DNA of 64,000 bases from Sphingomonas sp. BK580. GTDB lineage: Bacteria; Pseudomonadota; Alphaproteobacteria; Sphingomonadales; Sphingomonadaceae. Numbering within the stretch: the first letter of the stretch is position 1; every line of letters begins with the position of its first letter. The position numbers and the translations under genes were made by a program. The notes under the pieces are model-generated. The model worked only from the letters and a program-made list of their open reading frames with translations. It was not told the origin of the DNA and ran no database searches. Below are positions 26,944 to 39,501 of this stretch, piece by piece. The stretch is taken from contig NZ_JACIAY010000006.1 in assembly GCF_014194975.1 (NCBI RefSeq), positions 186,001 to 250,000 on the forward strand, given 5' to 3'.

Positions 26944-27861
26944 TCACTCCACCCAGTCGAGCCCGATGTCGCGGTAGACGCCGCGGTCCTCGTCCCAGCC
27001 CGGCTTCACCTTGACGTGGAGGTAGAGGTGGACGGGCCGGTCGAGCAGCACCGCCAGCTCGGCCCGGGCGCGCGCGCCGATCTCGCGGATGCGCGTCCCG
27101 CCCTTGCCCAGCACGATCGCGCGCTGCGTCACGCGCTCGACCAGGATCTGCTGGTGGATCTCGGCCGAGCCGTCCTCGCGCTCGCTGAACTTCTCGGTCT
27201 CGACCACGCTGGCATAGGGCAGCTCGGCGTGGAGCTGGAGATAGAGCTGCTCGCGCGTCACCTCCGCCGCCAGCGCGCGCTCGGACGCGTCGGACACCTG
27301 GTCCTCGGGATAATGCCACGGCCCCGCGGGCATCGCCCGCGCCAGCGCGCGCTTGAGCTGGGGCAGGCCGTCGCCCGTCTGCGCCGAGACGAAGAAGGTC
27401 TCGGCGAAGGGCAGGAGCGCGTTGAGCTTCTCCGCATGGATCAGCAGCTTGGGCTTGTCGGCGAGGTCCACCTTGTTGAGCACGAGGTAGATCGGCTCGC
27501 GCCGCTCCTTCAGTGCGTCGACGATCTCGGTGACCTTGGGACCGAGCCCGCCCTTGCCGTCGACCACCAAGGCGATCACGTCGGCGCCCTCCGCGCCGCC
27601 CCAGGCCGCCGCGACCATCGCGCGATCGAGCCGGCGGCGCGGCTCGAAGATGCCCGGCGTGTCGACCAGCAGCAGCTGCGTCTCGCCCTCGAGCGCCACG
27701 CCCATCAGCCGCGCGCGCGTGGTCTGCGCCTTGGGGCTGACGATCGCCACCTTCTGCCCGACCAGGGCATTGACCAGCGTCGACTTTCCCGCATTCGGCG
27801 CGCCGACCACCGCGACCAGCCCGCAGCGCGTCGCGGGCGAATGTTGCGAATGTTGAGTCAC
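26944..27861 (-). CDS. era: GTPase Era
   Basis: Ribosome-assembly GTPase that binds the 3' end of 16S rRNA. The 305-aa protein has G1 GAPNAGKST, G3 DTPG, and G4 NKVD. The C-terminal KH domain includes the RAIVLGKGGTRIREIGARARAELAVLLD core and VHLYLHVKVKPGWDED. The likely start is a GTG whose following codons encode TQHSQHS, the tandem element shared with the nadB leader; a longer frame to 27942 overlaps dnaJ. It lies 23 bp after dnaJ and is probably part of the dnaK-dnaJ transcript. Confidence 0.94.
   Translation of the reverse strand: MTQHSQHSPATRCGLVAVVGAPNAGKSTLVNALVGQKVAIVSPKAQTTRARLMGVALEGETQLLLVDTPGIFEPRRRLDRAMVAAAWGGAEGADVIALVVDGKGGLGPKVTEIVDALKERREPIYLVLNKVDLADKPKLLIHAEKLNALLPFAETFFVSAQTGDGLPQLKRALARAMPAGPWHYPEDQVSDASERALAAEVTREQLYLQLHAELPYASVVETEKFSEREDGSAEIHQQILVERVTQRAIVLGKGGTRIREIGARARAELAVLLDRPVHLYLHVKVKPGWDEDRGVYRDIGLDWVE
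27837..27859 (-). repeat. Tandem AACATTCGC element at the era start
   Basis: On the minus strand this is GACTC followed by two copies of AACATTCGC, identical over 23 bases to 2982-3004. Here it lies between the GTG start and the first beta strand of Era, and is translated as TQHSQHS. Confidence 0.8.
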
Positions 27862-27884
27862 CGGCGCGTTTCCGTCCACGCCGC

Positions 27885-28997
27885 TCACTCGCCCGCGAAC
27901 GCGTTCTTGAGCCGCGAGAAGAAGCCCTGGCTCTGCGGGCATTCGTCGCCCGTCTCGGTCTCGCGGAACTCCTCCAGCAGCGCGCGCTGACGCGTGCTGA
28001 GCTTGGTCGGCGTCTCCACCTCGACCTGGATCACCAGGTCGCCGGTGCCGCGGCCCTGCAGCACGGGCATGCCCGCGCCGCGTTGGCGCAGCTGCTTGCC
28101 CGATTGGATGCCCGCGGGGATCTTGACCTCGTGGCGCTTGCCGTCGAGCCCGGGGATCGACATCGTCCCGCCCAGCGCCGCGGTGGTGAAGCTGATCGGC
28201 GCGCGCGCGAACAAGGTGGTGCCCTCGCGCTCGAATATCGCGTGACGCCTCACGTGGAGGAAGATGTAGAGATCACCCGGCGGCGCGCCGCGCGCGCCCG
28301 CCTCGCCCTCGCCGGTGAGCCGCACCCGCGTGCCCTCGTCGACGCCCGGCGGCACGTTGACCGCGAGCGTCTTGGTCTTCTCGACGCGGCCCTCGCCGCG
28401 GCAGTCGCCGCACGGGTCGGTGATCACCTCGCCCGAGCCGTGGCACAGCGGGCACGCCCGCTCGACCACGAAGAAGCCCTGCTGCGCGCGCACCTTGCCG
28501 TGCCCGTGGCAGTGCTGGCAGGTGTGAGCATGGGTGCCCGGCTTGGAGCCGGTGCCGTTGCAGGAGTCGCACGCGGCGGAGATGTCGACGGTGATCTCCG
28601 TCTCCTTGCCGTGATACGCCTCCTCCAGCGTGATCTCCATGTCGTAGCGCAGGTCGGCGCCGCGGCGCACCTGCCGCCCGCCGCCGCGCTGGCCGCCCAT
28701 GAACTCGCCGAACACGCTCTCGAAGATGTCGGAGAAGCCGGAGAAATCCTGCGCGCCGCCGCCGCCGCCGTTCTTGAAGGCGGCGTGGCCGAAGCGATCA
28801 TAGGCCGCGCGCTTCTGCGGGTCCTTGAGGCAGTCATAGGCCTCGCTGACCGCCTTGAACTTGGCCTCACTGTCCTTGCACCCGGCGTTCTTGTCCGGAT
28901 GGTATTTCATCGCGAGCTTGCGATAGGACGATTTGATCGTCGCCGCGTCCGCGGTTCGCTCGCACTCGAGCAGCTCGTAATAGTCGATCTCGGTCAT
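27885..28997 (-). CDS. dnaJ: Chaperone DnaJ
   Basis: Hsp40 co-chaperone, 370 aa. The J domain carries the HPD tripeptide (YHPDKN near residue 33), followed by a Gly/Phe region ([13 protein letters not shown]). Four zinc-binding CxxCxGxG repeats follow ([32 protein letters not shown]) and then the C-terminal substrate domain. It follows dnaK with a 137-bp spacer that contains a palindromic repeat, and precedes era. Confidence 0.97.
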   Translation of the reverse strand: MTEIDYYELLECERTADAATIKSSYRKLAMKYHPDKNAGCKDSEAKFKAVSEAYDCLKDPQKRAAYDRFGHAAFKNGGGGGAQDFSGFSDIFESVFGEFMGGQRGGGRQVRRGADLRYDMEITLEEAYHGKETEITVDISAACDSCNGTGSKPGTHAHTCQHCHGHGKVRAQQGFFVVERACPLCHGSGEVITDPCGDCRGEGRVEKTKTLAVNVPPGVDEGTRVRLTGEGEAGARGAPPGDLYIFLHVRRHAIFEREGTTLFARAPISFTTAALGGTMSIPGLDGKRHEVKIPAGIQSGKQLRQRGAGMPVLQGRGTGDLVIQVEVETPTKLSTRQRALLEEFRETETGDECPQSQGFFSRLKNAFAGE

Positions 28998-29020
28998 GCA
29001 ACGCCCCCGCGCCCGTCGCC

Positions 29021-29103
29021 GTCACCCCGGCCCATGCCGGGGTCCAGTGCCGCGCGCGGTCTCGTCTGCGGCGCTGGATACCGGCCTGCGCCGGTATGAC
29101 GGG
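29021..29103. repeat. Palindromic repeat, CACCCCGG type (family C), copy 1
   Basis: GTCACCCCGGCCCATGCCGGGGTCCAG is followed by CTGGATACCGGCCTGCGCCGGTATGAC. It sits between dnaK and dnaJ, where it may form a transcript hairpin that tunes the relative output of the two genes. A second copy is at 56785-56876. Confidence 0.7.
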
Positions 29104-29134
29104 AGAGGTTCATGTCAGTTCACTCCGGCGCGGA

Positions 29135-31045
<1,911 letters not shown>

Positions 31046-31129
31046 GAGTGCTTTGCCTAGCCCCTGCGTTGACGTGTATTGATGCGGCGGCGCCCCGTTA
31101 CGGCAGCGCAACCGCGATGACGAAGCCGG

Positions 31130-31157
31130 ATATAGGTGCGCGGTCGCGCCCCGCAAG
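31130..31157 (-). promoter_or_regulatory. RpoH-type heat-shock promoter of dnaK
   Basis: On the minus strand: CTTG (31157-31154), a 17-base spacer, then CCTATAT (31136-31130). This is a full match to CTTG-N17-CYTATNT. It would start transcription roughly 75-80 bases upstream of the dnaK ATG. Confidence 0.85.
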
Positions 31158-31232
31158 ATTGCGGCGGCGGTGTGGCGCGCGGGGGCGGGAACGATTGCCT
31201 GACTCGCGCGTGTCACGTAGGGAGACCCGATC

Positions 31233-31514
31233 ATGCAGACCGCCCGCATCTACCAGCGCCCGAAGAACGCCATGCAGTCGGGCAAGGCCCGCACCGATCA
31301 CTGGCAGCTCGAGTTCGAGCCCGGCGAACCCAAGAAGGCCGACGCGCTCACCGGCTGGGCGGGGAGCGGCGACACGCGCGACCAGATCAAGCTGGGCTTC
31401 CCGACCTGCGAGACAGCGGTGGCCTATGCCGAGCAGCAGGGGCTGCGCTACACCGTGATCCCGACCCCGACCAAGACGCTGAAGCTGCAGAGCTACGCGG
31501 ATAATTTCCGGTAG
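31233..31514 (+). CDS. ETC complex I subunit, NDUFS4-like
   Basis: Accessory subunit of NADH:ubiquinone oxidoreductase, the alphaproteobacterial relative of mitochondrial NDUFS4. The 93-aa protein begins [19 protein letters not shown], with [14 protein letters not shown]-like [20 protein letters not shown], and [23 protein letters not shown] at the C-terminus, all fitting the family. GGGAG lies 8 bases before the ATG. It is divergent from dnaK and stands apart from any nuo cluster. Confidence 0.9.
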   Translation: MQTARIYQRPKNAMQSGKARTDHWQLEFEPGEPKKADALTGWAGSGDTRDQIKLGFPTCETAVAYAEQQGLRYTVIPTPTKTLKLQSYADNFR

Positions 31515-31709
31515 GATCCGCGTGAGACTAGATCCCGGCCCGCTGCTCCCTCCTTCCCCCGCGAGCGGGAACTGTCTAGCGCCTGGTCTGACCCGGCCTC
31601 CTCGTCGCTGAGAGCAGTGGTCATAACAGCCGGCTTCCTCGCTCCCCGGCGCCATCCCCACCCCGTCTTCGTCATTCCCGCCCCCTCACCGTCATCCCCG
31701 CTCCCACTC

Positions 31710-31804
31710 CGTCATCCCCGCGGAGGCGGGGATCCAGACGCGCGGACTTCCCGATAGAAGCGCGACGTCAGCGTTTATGGATCCCCGCCTTCGCGGGGAT
31801 GACG
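31710..31804. repeat. Palindromic intergenic repeat, family A, copy 2
   Basis: Same architecture as copy 1 (outer CGTCATCCCCGC / GCGGGGATGACG, centre GCGACGTCAGCGT). An additional partial arm (GTCATCCCCGCTCCC) lies just upstream at about 31691. It occupies the 31515-31923 gap, where no gene is seen. Confidence 0.85.
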
Positions 31805-31923
31805 GAGAGAAGCTATGTCGCGGCTAGCCCTCGTCGGAGGTCGGAGGTCGGAGGTCGACCCTCGGCGCTGAACCTAGCGCCACCGACATCAGATTACGTG
31901 ACGCAAACGCGGCCGCGGCCTCC

Positions 31924-33348
<1,425 letters not shown>

Positions 33349-33610
33349 GCCGGCTCAACTCGCGGGGCGGCCCGGCGTTGCGCGGCGGCGCTGACCCGAT
33401 CGGCCGCTTCGTCGCGCGAAGTTCGGCACGGCGGCATCGGCGCCGCGGCGGGAACCCGCACGCCGCGCCGCCGCCGCCGCCGGTCGGTTGCCGCGGGAAT
33501 CCAGCATTCCCGCGGCTTTCGCGGCCTCGGCGGCACCCCGCTGGCGCGCCGGCAGGAGGTGGTTATCCTACGGCCATGAGACGTCCGACCGCCGGACGCA
33601 GGAGAGGCCC

Positions 33611-34933
33611 ATGACCGTCACCCCCGCCGCCGCGCCGCCCGTCGCGCCGCACCGCTTCTACCAGCATCTCTACGTCCAGGTGCTGATCGCGATCGTCGCC
33701 GGCGCGCTGCTCGGCCATTTCCACCCGACCCTCGGTGCCGCGCTCAAGCCGCTGGGCGACGCCTTCATCAAGCTGGTAAAGATGGTGATCGCGCCGGTGA
33801 TCTTCCTCACGCTGGTGAGCGGCATCGCGGGGCTGAGCGAGCTTCGCTCGGCCGGGCGGATCGCGCTCAAGGCGTTCGGCTATTTCCTGTTCTTCTCGAC
33901 GCTCGCGCTGGTGGTGGGGCTGATCGTCGCCAATGTCGTCCAGCCCGGGGCGGGCATGCACGTCGATCCCGCGACGCTCGATACCGGCGCGGTGAAGGAC
34001 TATGCCGCCAAGGCGCATGAGACCTCGCTGATCGGCTTCCTGCTCTCGATCATCCCCACCACGCTCGTCTCCGCGCTGGCGCAGGACAATATCCTGCAGG
34101 TGCTGCTGGTCGCGATCCTGTTCGGCGTCTCGATCAGCCTGGTCGGCGCGCCCGCACGCCCGCTGCTGGACCTGATTGAGCGGCTTAACCTGGTCGTCTT
34201 CAAGGTCGTCGCGATCCTGATGCGGGCGGCGCCGATCGGCGCGTTCGGCGCGATCGCCTTCACCGTCGGCAAATATGGCGCGGGCAGCCTGGTCAATCTC
34301 GGCGGCCTGGTGCTGACCTTCTACGCCACCTCGCTGATCTTCGTGCTGGGCGTGTTGGGCGTCGTGGCGCGACTGCACGGCTTCTCGATCCTGCGGCTGA
34401 TCGGCTATCTGAAGGGCGAACTGCTGCTGGTGCTGGGCACCTCCTCGTCCGAGCCGGCGCTGCCCGGGCTGCTCACGAAGCTCGAGGCGGCGGGGTGCGA
34501 CCGCGGCGTCGTCGGGCTGGTGGTACCGACCGGCTACTCGTTCAACCTGGACGGCACCAACATCTACATGACGCTGGCGGCGCTGTTCATCGCCCAGGCG
34601 TGCGACGTCGACCTCACGCTGGGGCAGGAACTGCTGCTGCTCGCGGTGGCGATGCTCTCGTCCAAGGGCGCGGCGGGGGTGACCGGGGCGGGCTTCATCA
34701 CGCTGGCGGCGACGCTGTCGATCGTGCCGACGGTGCCGGTCGCGGGCATGGCGCTGATCCTCGGCGTCGACCGTTTCATGAGCGAGTGCCGCAGCCTGAC
34801 CAACTTCGTCGGCAATGCGGTGGCCGCCGTGGTGGTGGCGCGGTGGGAGAACAAGCTCGACCGCGCGCGACTCGACGCCGCGTTGCGCGGCGACGTCGTC
34901 GCCTCGATCGCGGCACCGCAGGCCGCCGAGTGA
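33611..34933 (+). CDS. dctA: C4-dicarboxylate:cation symporter
   Basis: Imports succinate, fumarate and malate with protons or Na+. The 440-aa membrane protein has the DAACS-family hairpin [13 protein letters not shown], the unwound [21 protein letters not shown] and [19 protein letters not shown]. The N-terminal first helix is [16 protein letters not shown]. The start has AGGAGAGG 4-5 bases upstream. A second member of the same family begins at 63914. Its closeness to fumC fits growth on C4 acids. Confidence 0.92.
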   Translation: MTVTPAAAPPVAPHRFYQHLYVQVLIAIVAGALLGHFHPTLGAALKPLGDAFIKLVKMVIAPVIFLTLVSGIAGLSELRSAGRIALKAFGYFLFFSTLALVVGLIVANVVQPGAGMHVDPATLDTGAVKDYAAKAHETSLIGFLLSIIPTTLVSALAQDNILQVLLVAILFGVSISLVGAPARPLLDLIERLNLVVFKVVAILMRAAPIGAFGAIAFTVGKYGAGSLVNLGGLVLTFYATSLIFVLGVLGVVARLHGFSILRLIGYLKGELLLVLGTSSSEPALPGLLTKLEAAGCDRGVVGLVVPTGYSFNLDGTNIYMTLAALFIAQACDVDLTLGQELLLLAVAMLSSKGAAGVTGAGFITLAATLSIVPTVPVAGMALILGVDRFMSECRSLTNFVGNAVAAVVVARWENKLDRARLDAALRGDVVASIAAPQAAE

Positions 34934-35296
34934 TCGCCATCGGCGATGGTTACCAACCAGCTCAGTTGATCTGGGTCATAGCCGGAGCAACATCGTTTCT
35001 CGCGGTGAAGCGTAGACGCAATCTGCGAGCGGCTTCTCCCGCTTTCCGATAAGCTGAACGCTATGTGACGGAAAGATCATCTACCAACCATATTGGGTAG
35101 AAGGCGTCTGTGCGAAGGTCTGGCCTTACCGTATAATGTACTCATTCCGCTGAAAAAGGGCGTCGCGGGGTCGGCGGGTTGCATGGGCTGGGCAGGGAGT
35201 TCGTGCAACCATTGGGAAACGTCGGCACTCGACTGTCCTCGTCCGGGAATGATTGTCTTGACGGCGATGGTTACTGGAAGTGAAAGGACCAGCACG
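34934..35296. other. Relatively AT-rich leader region upstream of the dual-HTH gene
   Basis: No gene is visible. Compared with its surroundings this 363-bp stretch is plainly poorer in G and C and lacks the strong third-position bias of neighbouring genes. A perfect TATAAT hexamer is at 35132-35137 but without a convincing -35 partner. Low GC and isolation suggest a regulatory region or an acquired segment. Confidence 0.55.
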
Positions 35297-36250
35297 GTGC
35301 CGAATTACGCGACGGCCGCGCGACGTCAGACTGACATGCCCCCGGTTCATGCCAGCGTTCGCCTCGCGCTGCCCATCCACCACAAAGTTCGGCTGATCGC
35401 CGAGCTGCATACCGGCATCAACGTGGCCATGCTGCGGCCGCTGCGCGGCAACGTCGATCGCCTGCTCGTCCTCGCGCTGCTGATGCGGACCGCGCTGACC
35501 AGGCCCGAGCGCGACGGCGCCATCTCGATCCACTCGGCGGCGCTGTCGCTGGGTCGCCCGTTCGAGACCGTCCGCCGCCACATCGCGGCGTTGATCGACT
35601 CGGGGCTGTGCCACCGCATCGACGCCGGCGTGACGATGTCGCCGCGCTTCTGGCGCAGCCGCTTCATCAAGGGCAAGCTGCGGTATGCGCACGATTGTTT
35701 CGTGCGATTCGTGGCCGATGCGGCGGTCGCGGGAGCGATCGAGCTGCCGACGATGCGCTCGATCGGCCATTTCACCGAGATCGATGGCGTATGTGCGCTG
35801 CTCGACCTGGTGCTGGCGCTGGTCGATCAGAACCGCAACCTCTTCCCCGAGGCGGTCGACACCGCGATCTTCTCCGCGATCCTCCACGCCAACACGCAAC
35901 GCTTCGCCGCCGAGGGCAGCACGCTGGCGGCGCGCGGCGAGAGCGGCGCGACCTTCCGCCAGAGCCATGCCGTTCGCGTCGCCGCCGTGGCGCGCGCCCT
36001 GTCACTGCCTGACACCACGGTGCGCCGGCGCATCGCGGCGATGACCGGACCGAGCGGGCCGCTGATGCGCACGCGCTCGGGCACGCTGGTCGATCCGGCC
36101 TGGCTCGAGCGAGCGAGCGCGATGGCGTGCGAGGCGCGACACGGATCGATGCAGCTGATCCTCAACCGCGTCGCCGCGGCGGGCTTTCCCTTCCACGCGC
36201 CAGCCTCGGCCTATCTGGGAGGGCGGCCGGAGAGCCCGCGGATCGACTGA
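35297..36250 (+). CDS. Uncharacterised protein with two helix-turn-helix-like segments
   Basis: About 317 aa. The product is probably a cytosolic DNA-binding protein. A first wHTH-like stretch (IHSAALSLGRPFETVRRHIAALIDSGLCHR) is followed by a helical middle. A second, similar stretch lies near the C-terminus (VAAVARALSLPDTTVRRRIAAM), so the protein may hold two copies of one HTH fold. I do not recognise the family. The start is a GTG preceded by AAAGGA at 8 bases; the frame is open further upstream into AT-richer DNA. It converges with the TrmJ gene 10 bp downstream. Confidence 0.7.
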   Translation: MPNYATAARRQTDMPPVHASVRLALPIHHKVRLIAELHTGINVAMLRPLRGNVDRLLVLALLMRTALTRPERDGAISIHSAALSLGRPFETVRRHIAALIDSGLCHRIDAGVTMSPRFWRSRFIKGKLRYAHDCFVRFVADAAVAGAIELPTMRSIGHFTEIDGVCALLDLVLALVDQNRNLFPEAVDTAIFSAILHANTQRFAAEGSTLAARGESGATFRQSHAVRVAAVARALSLPDTTVRRRIAAMTGPSGPLMRTRSGTLVDPAWLERASAMACEARHGSMQLILNRVAAAGFPFHAPASAYLGGRPESPRID

Positions 36251-36259
36251 GCGGAGCGC

Positions 36260-37006
36260 TCAGCCGCGCGGTGGGCGCGGTGCCAGCGCGGAGAGCACGC
36301 CGCGCATCGTGCGGACCTCCTGGCTGTTCCAACCAGGCTTGGTGAGCATCGTCCGCAGCGTGCGCCGCGACGCGGGCGCGCGGTCGGGCGGGAAGAAATA
36401 GCCCGCCTCGTCGAGCAGCGCGTCGAGCTGCGCGATCATGCCGTCCAGCTCCTGCTGCGGCGCGGGCGGGGCGAGCGCGGTCTCGGGCGGGCTGGCGAGG
36501 GCCTGCCCTTTCGACCACTCGTACGCGACCAGGATCACCGCCTGGGCGAGGTTGAGGCTGCCGAACTCGGGATTGATCGGCACGGTGACGATCGTACGCG
36601 CCACCGCGACGTCATCGGTCTCGAGCCCCGATCGTTCGGGGCCGAACAGGATCGCCGACCGGCCCGCATCGGCGTGGATCGCGCGCGCCGCGACCTCGGG
36701 AGTGACGACGGGCTTGGTGACACCGCGCTTGCGCACGGTCGTGGCATAGACCTCGGCGCAGTCGGCGACCGCCTCGGCGACGCTGTCATACACCTGCGCG
36801 CGCTCGAGCACGACGTCGGCGCCCGAGGCGGCGGGGCCGGCCTGGGGATTGGGCCAGCCGTCGCGCGGCGCGACCAGGCGCAGCTCGGTCAGCCCGAAAT
36901 TGAGCATCGCGCGCGCGGCCTTGCCGATATTCTCGCCGAGCTGCGGGCGGACGAGGACGATGACGGGGGGCGGGGCGGGCGGGGAGACGCTGTCCTTCTG
37001 GTTCAC
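36260..37006 (-). CDS. trmJ: tRNA (cytidine/uridine-2'-O-)-methyltransferase TrmJ, internal-start product
   Basis: If translation starts at the GTG at 37006, preceded by GGAGAGGAGG, the product is 248 aa, the normal length of TrmJ. The SPOUT fold is clear: IVLVRPQLGENIGKAARAMLNFGLTELRLVAPRDGWPNPQA, ILFGPERSGLETDDVAVA, and the knot motif VPINPEFGSLNLAQAVILVAYEW. The substrate is the Nm32 position of certain tRNAs in the family. The start is a choice between this GTG and reading from the fusion start. Confidence 0.75.
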   Translation of the reverse strand: MNQKDSVSPPAPPPVIVLVRPQLGENIGKAARAMLNFGLTELRLVAPRDGWPNPQAGPAASGADVVLERAQVYDSVAEAVADCAEVYATTVRKRGVTKPVVTPEVAARAIHADAGRSAILFGPERSGLETDDVAVARTIVTVPINPEFGSLNLAQAVILVAYEWSKGQALASPPETALAPPAPQQELDGMIAQLDALLDEAGYFFPPDRAPASRRTLRTMLTKPGWNSQEVRTMRGVLSALAPRPPRG

Positions 37007-37339
37007 CGCCGCCTCCTCTCCCGTTCGGTTCGAGCCAGCGTCGAGCGCAGCCGAGACGCGTGGTCGAGAACGCGCCGCCTCCGCGATCACCTCCCAGTCG
37101 GCGCGGAACAACGCCTCCTTCTTCTTGCGCGACCAGTCCTTTACCTGGAGCTCGCGCTCCAGCGCCTCGGCGCGTGTGGGGAAATCCTGCGACCACATCA
37201 GCTCGACCGGCCGGCGGTCGTGCGTGTAGCCGGAAATCGTGCCCGCCTGATGCTCGGCGACGCGGCGCTCCAGATCCTCGGTAAGGCCGGTGTAATAGGT
37301 GCCGTCGGCGCAGCGCAGGATGTAGACGTGGAAGCTCAT
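36260..37339 (-). CDS. GIY-YIG nuclease domain joined in frame to a TrmJ-type RNA methyltransferase
   Basis: One uninterrupted 359-codon frame. Residues 1-95 form a GIY-YIG domain of the UPF0213/YhbQ type (VYILRCADGTYYTGLTEDLERRVAEHQ, then a catalytic-region ELMWSQDFPTRAEALERELQVK). Residues about 112-359 form a TrmH/SpoU-family methyltransferase. No stop codon separates them. Either this is a real fusion or TrmJ is also made from an internal start (see the next entry). GIY-YIG proteins of this type normally stand alone at about 90-100 aa. Confidence 0.6.
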   Translation of the reverse strand: MSFHVYILRCADGTYYTGLTEDLERRVAEHQAGTISGYTHDRRPVELMWSQDFPTRAEALERELQVKDWSRKKKEALFRADWEVIAEAARSRPRVSAALDAGSNRTGEEAAVNQKDSVSPPAPPPVIVLVRPQLGENIGKAARAMLNFGLTELRLVAPRDGWPNPQAGPAASGADVVLERAQVYDSVAEAVADCAEVYATTVRKRGVTKPVVTPEVAARAIHADAGRSAILFGPERSGLETDDVAVARTIVTVPINPEFGSLNLAQAVILVAYEWSKGQALASPPETALAPPAPQQELDGMIAQLDALLDEAGYFFPPDRAPASRRTLRTMLTKPGWNSQEVRTMRGVLSALAPRPPRG

Positions 37340-37486
37340 CGCTGGCCTATGTTCTCGACGAACGCATCTCGGCAAGCTCGATGCTGCTCGAGCCGAACGG
37401 GAAGGGGGGAAGCGGCAGCCGCGTCGGACAGCGACGGGAGCGGGCCGAACATCGGTCGCTGACCGGCGCGATGGAACGCGCCGCTC

Positions 37487-37951
37487 TCACCCCTCGCGCC
37501 CCACCTCCTCGACGCTGCCGGCGAACTCCTCGAAGTCGCGCGCCTCGCTGAAGTCGCGGTAGACGCTGGCGAAGCGGATATAGGCGACCGAATCGAGCCC
37601 CTTGAGCCCATCCATCACCATCTCGCCGATGCGCTTGGCCGAGACCTCGGCCTCGCCGCTGGTCTCGAGCTGGCGCTGGATGCCGCTCACCAGCTTCTCG
37701 AGCTGGATCGGCTCGACCGGTCGCTTTCGCGCCGCGATCGCGACCGAGCGGAGCAGCTTCTCGCGATCGAACGGTTCGCGGCGGTGCTCGCTCTTCACCA
37801 CAGTCAGCTCGCGCAGCTGGATCCGCTCGAAGGTGGTGAAGCGCGCCGCACAGCCCTCGCACTGGCGCCGCCGCCGGATCGCCGCCCCGTCGTCGGTAGG
37901 GCGGCTGTCCTTCACCTGGCTCGCGTCATGGCCGCAGAACGGGCAGCGCAT
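37487..37951 (-). CDS. nrdR: Transcriptional repressor NrdR
   Basis: Represses ribonucleotide reductase genes when dATP is bound. The 154-aa protein has the N-terminal zinc ribbon MRCPFCGH ... [13 protein letters not shown] and the ATP-cone [30 protein letters not shown]-terminal [20 protein letters not shown] follows. It lies in the rpiB-glyA-nrdR-trmJ order commonly seen in sphingomonads. Confidence 0.97.
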   Translation of the reverse strand: MRCPFCGHDASQVKDSRPTDDGAAIRRRRQCEGCAARFTTFERIQLRELTVVKSEHRREPFDREKLLRSVAIAARKRPVEPIQLEKLVSGIQRQLETSGEAEVSAKRIGEMVMDGLKGLDSVAYIRFASVYRDFSEARDFEEFAGSVEEVGREG

Positions 37952-37983
37952 CTCAATCCTTCACCCGTCCCGCGGCGTGACCG

Positions 37984-38181
37984 TCACAGCCCGCTTTTCT
38001 TGGTGCCCTTGTGATAGGCGTAGGCCGCGCCCGCGATCGCGCCGAACACCGGGCCGATGAAGGGCACCGGGATGGCGACCACCGCGCCGAGTGCGCCCCA
38101 TTTGGCCATGCTCTTGCCCAGCCCGGGCGTGCCCTGCACGTTGCCCTGCACCTCGCGGGCCTTCTCGTCGAACGACGCCAT
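37984..38181 (-). CDS. Small glycine-rich membrane protein, 65 aa
   Basis: The peptide begins MASFDEKAREVQGNVQGTPG and holds one hydrophobic stretch (GALGAVVAIPVPFIGPVFGAIAGAAYAYH) with a Gly-zipper pattern. It ends in a basic tail KGTKKSGL. A perfect AAGGAGG lies 7 bases before the ATG, supporting translation. It is between glyA and nrdR on the same strand. No family is recognised; it resembles small glycine-zipper membrane proteins that stabilise or signal at the inner membrane. Confidence 0.7.
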   Translation of the reverse strand: MASFDEKAREVQGNVQGTPGLGKSMAKWGALGAVVAIPVPFIGPVFGAIAGAAYAYHKGTKKSGL

Positions 38182-38193
38182 CGGCGAACCTCC

Positions 38194-39501
38194 TTATTGG
38201 TAGATCGGGAAGCGCGCGCACAGCGCACGCACGCGGTCCCGAACGCTCGCCTCGACCTGCGGGTCCCCCGCCTCGCCCTTCTGCGCCAGCCCGTCGAGCA
38301 CGTCGGCCACCATGTTGCCGATCTCGCGGAACTCGCCCGTGCCGAAGCCGCGCGTCGTGCCCGCGGGCGAGCCGACGCGGATACCGCTGGTCTTGACCGG
38401 GGGCAGCGGATCGTTGGGGATGCCGTTCTTGTTGCAGGTAATGCCCGCGCGCTCCAGCGCCTCGTCGGCGTCGCGGCCGGTGACGCCCAGCGGCGTGAGG
38501 TCGACCAGCGCCAGGTGCGTGTCGGTGCCGCCCGAGACCAGATCGGCGCCGCGCTCCTTGAGCGTCGCTGCCAGCACCTTGGCATTCTCGACCACCGCGG
38601 CGGCATAGCCGCGGAACTCGGGGCGCAGCGCCTCGCCGAACGCCACCGCCTTGGCGGCGATGACGTGCATCAGCGGGCCGCCCTGCAGGCCGGGGAACAC
38701 CGCCGAGTTGATCTTCTTGGCGATCGCCTCGTCGTCGGTCAGGATCATGCCGCCGCGCGGGCCGCGCAGCGTCTTGTGCGTGGTGGTGGTGACGACGTGC
38801 GCGTGGCCGAACGGGGTGGGGTGGACGCCGCCCGCGACCAGCCCGGCGAAATGCGCCATGTCGACCATGAAGGTCGCGCCCACCTGGTCGGCGATCGCGC
38901 GGAAGCGCGCGAAGTCGATGTGGCGCGGATAGGCCGAGCCGCCCGCGATGATGACGCGGGGCTTGTGCTCGGCGGCGAGCCGCTCGACCATGTCATAGTC
39001 GATCAGGTGCGTCTCGGCGTCGACGCCATACTGCACCGCGTTGAACCACTTGCCGCTCAGCGCCGCGCGCGCGCCGTGGGTGAGGTGGCCGCCGGCGTCG
39101 AGGCTGAGCCCCAGGATCGTGTCGCCCGGCTTGGCGAGCGCGAGCATGACCGCGCCGTTGGCCTGCGCCCCCGAGTGCGGCTGGACGTTGACGAAACCGC
39201 AGCCGAACAGCTGCTTGGCGCGATCGATCGCGAGCTGCTCGACCTCGTCCGACGGGTGGCAGCCCTGGTAATAGCGCTTGCCCGGGTAGCCTTCGGCATA
39301 TTTGTTGGTGAACACCGAGCCCTGCGCCTCGAGCACCGCGCGGCTGACGATATTCTCGCTCGCGATCAGCTCGATCTGCGTCTGCTCGCGGGTCAGCTCA
39401 TGCTCCACGCCGGCGAACACCGCGGGATCGGCCTCGGCGAGGCCGCGATCGAAGAAACCGCTCGGCGCCGTGCTGAGCTGGTGGGCGGGGTTGGTGCTCA
39501 T
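38194..39501 (-). CDS. glyA: Serine hydroxymethyltransferase
   Basis: PLP enzyme converting serine and tetrahydrofolate to glycine and methylene-THF. The 435-aa protein has the N-terminal [35 protein letters not shown], and [16 protein letters not shown]. The PLP lysine is in [19 protein letters not shown]. Length is standard. Its ATG overlaps the rpiB stop (ATGA), so the two are co-translated. Confidence 0.98.
   Translation of the reverse strand: MSTNPAHQLSTAPSGFFDRGLAEADPAVFAGVEHELTREQTQIELIASENIVSRAVLEAQGSVFTNKYAEGYPGKRYYQGCHPSDEVEQLAIDRAKQLFGCGFVNVQPHSGAQANGAVMLALAKPGDTILGLSLDAGGHLTHGARAALSGKWFNAVQYGVDAETHLIDYDMVERLAAEHKPRVIIAGGSAYPRHIDFARFRAIADQVGATFMVDMAHFAGLVAGGVHPTPFGHAHVVTTTTHKTLRGPRGGMILTDDEAIAKKINSAVFPGLQGGPLMHVIAAKAVAFGEALRPEFRGYAAAVVENAKVLAATLKERGADLVSGGTDTHLALVDLTPLGVTGRDADEALERAGITCNKNGIPNDPLPPVKTSGIRVGSPAGTTRGFGTGEFREIGNMVADVLDGLAQKGEAGDPQVEASVRDRVRALCARFPIYQ

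Noticed and set aside
34564..34956. Antisense ORF at the end of dctA
   Set aside because: No start signal or domain, and the composition is that of a shadow frame.
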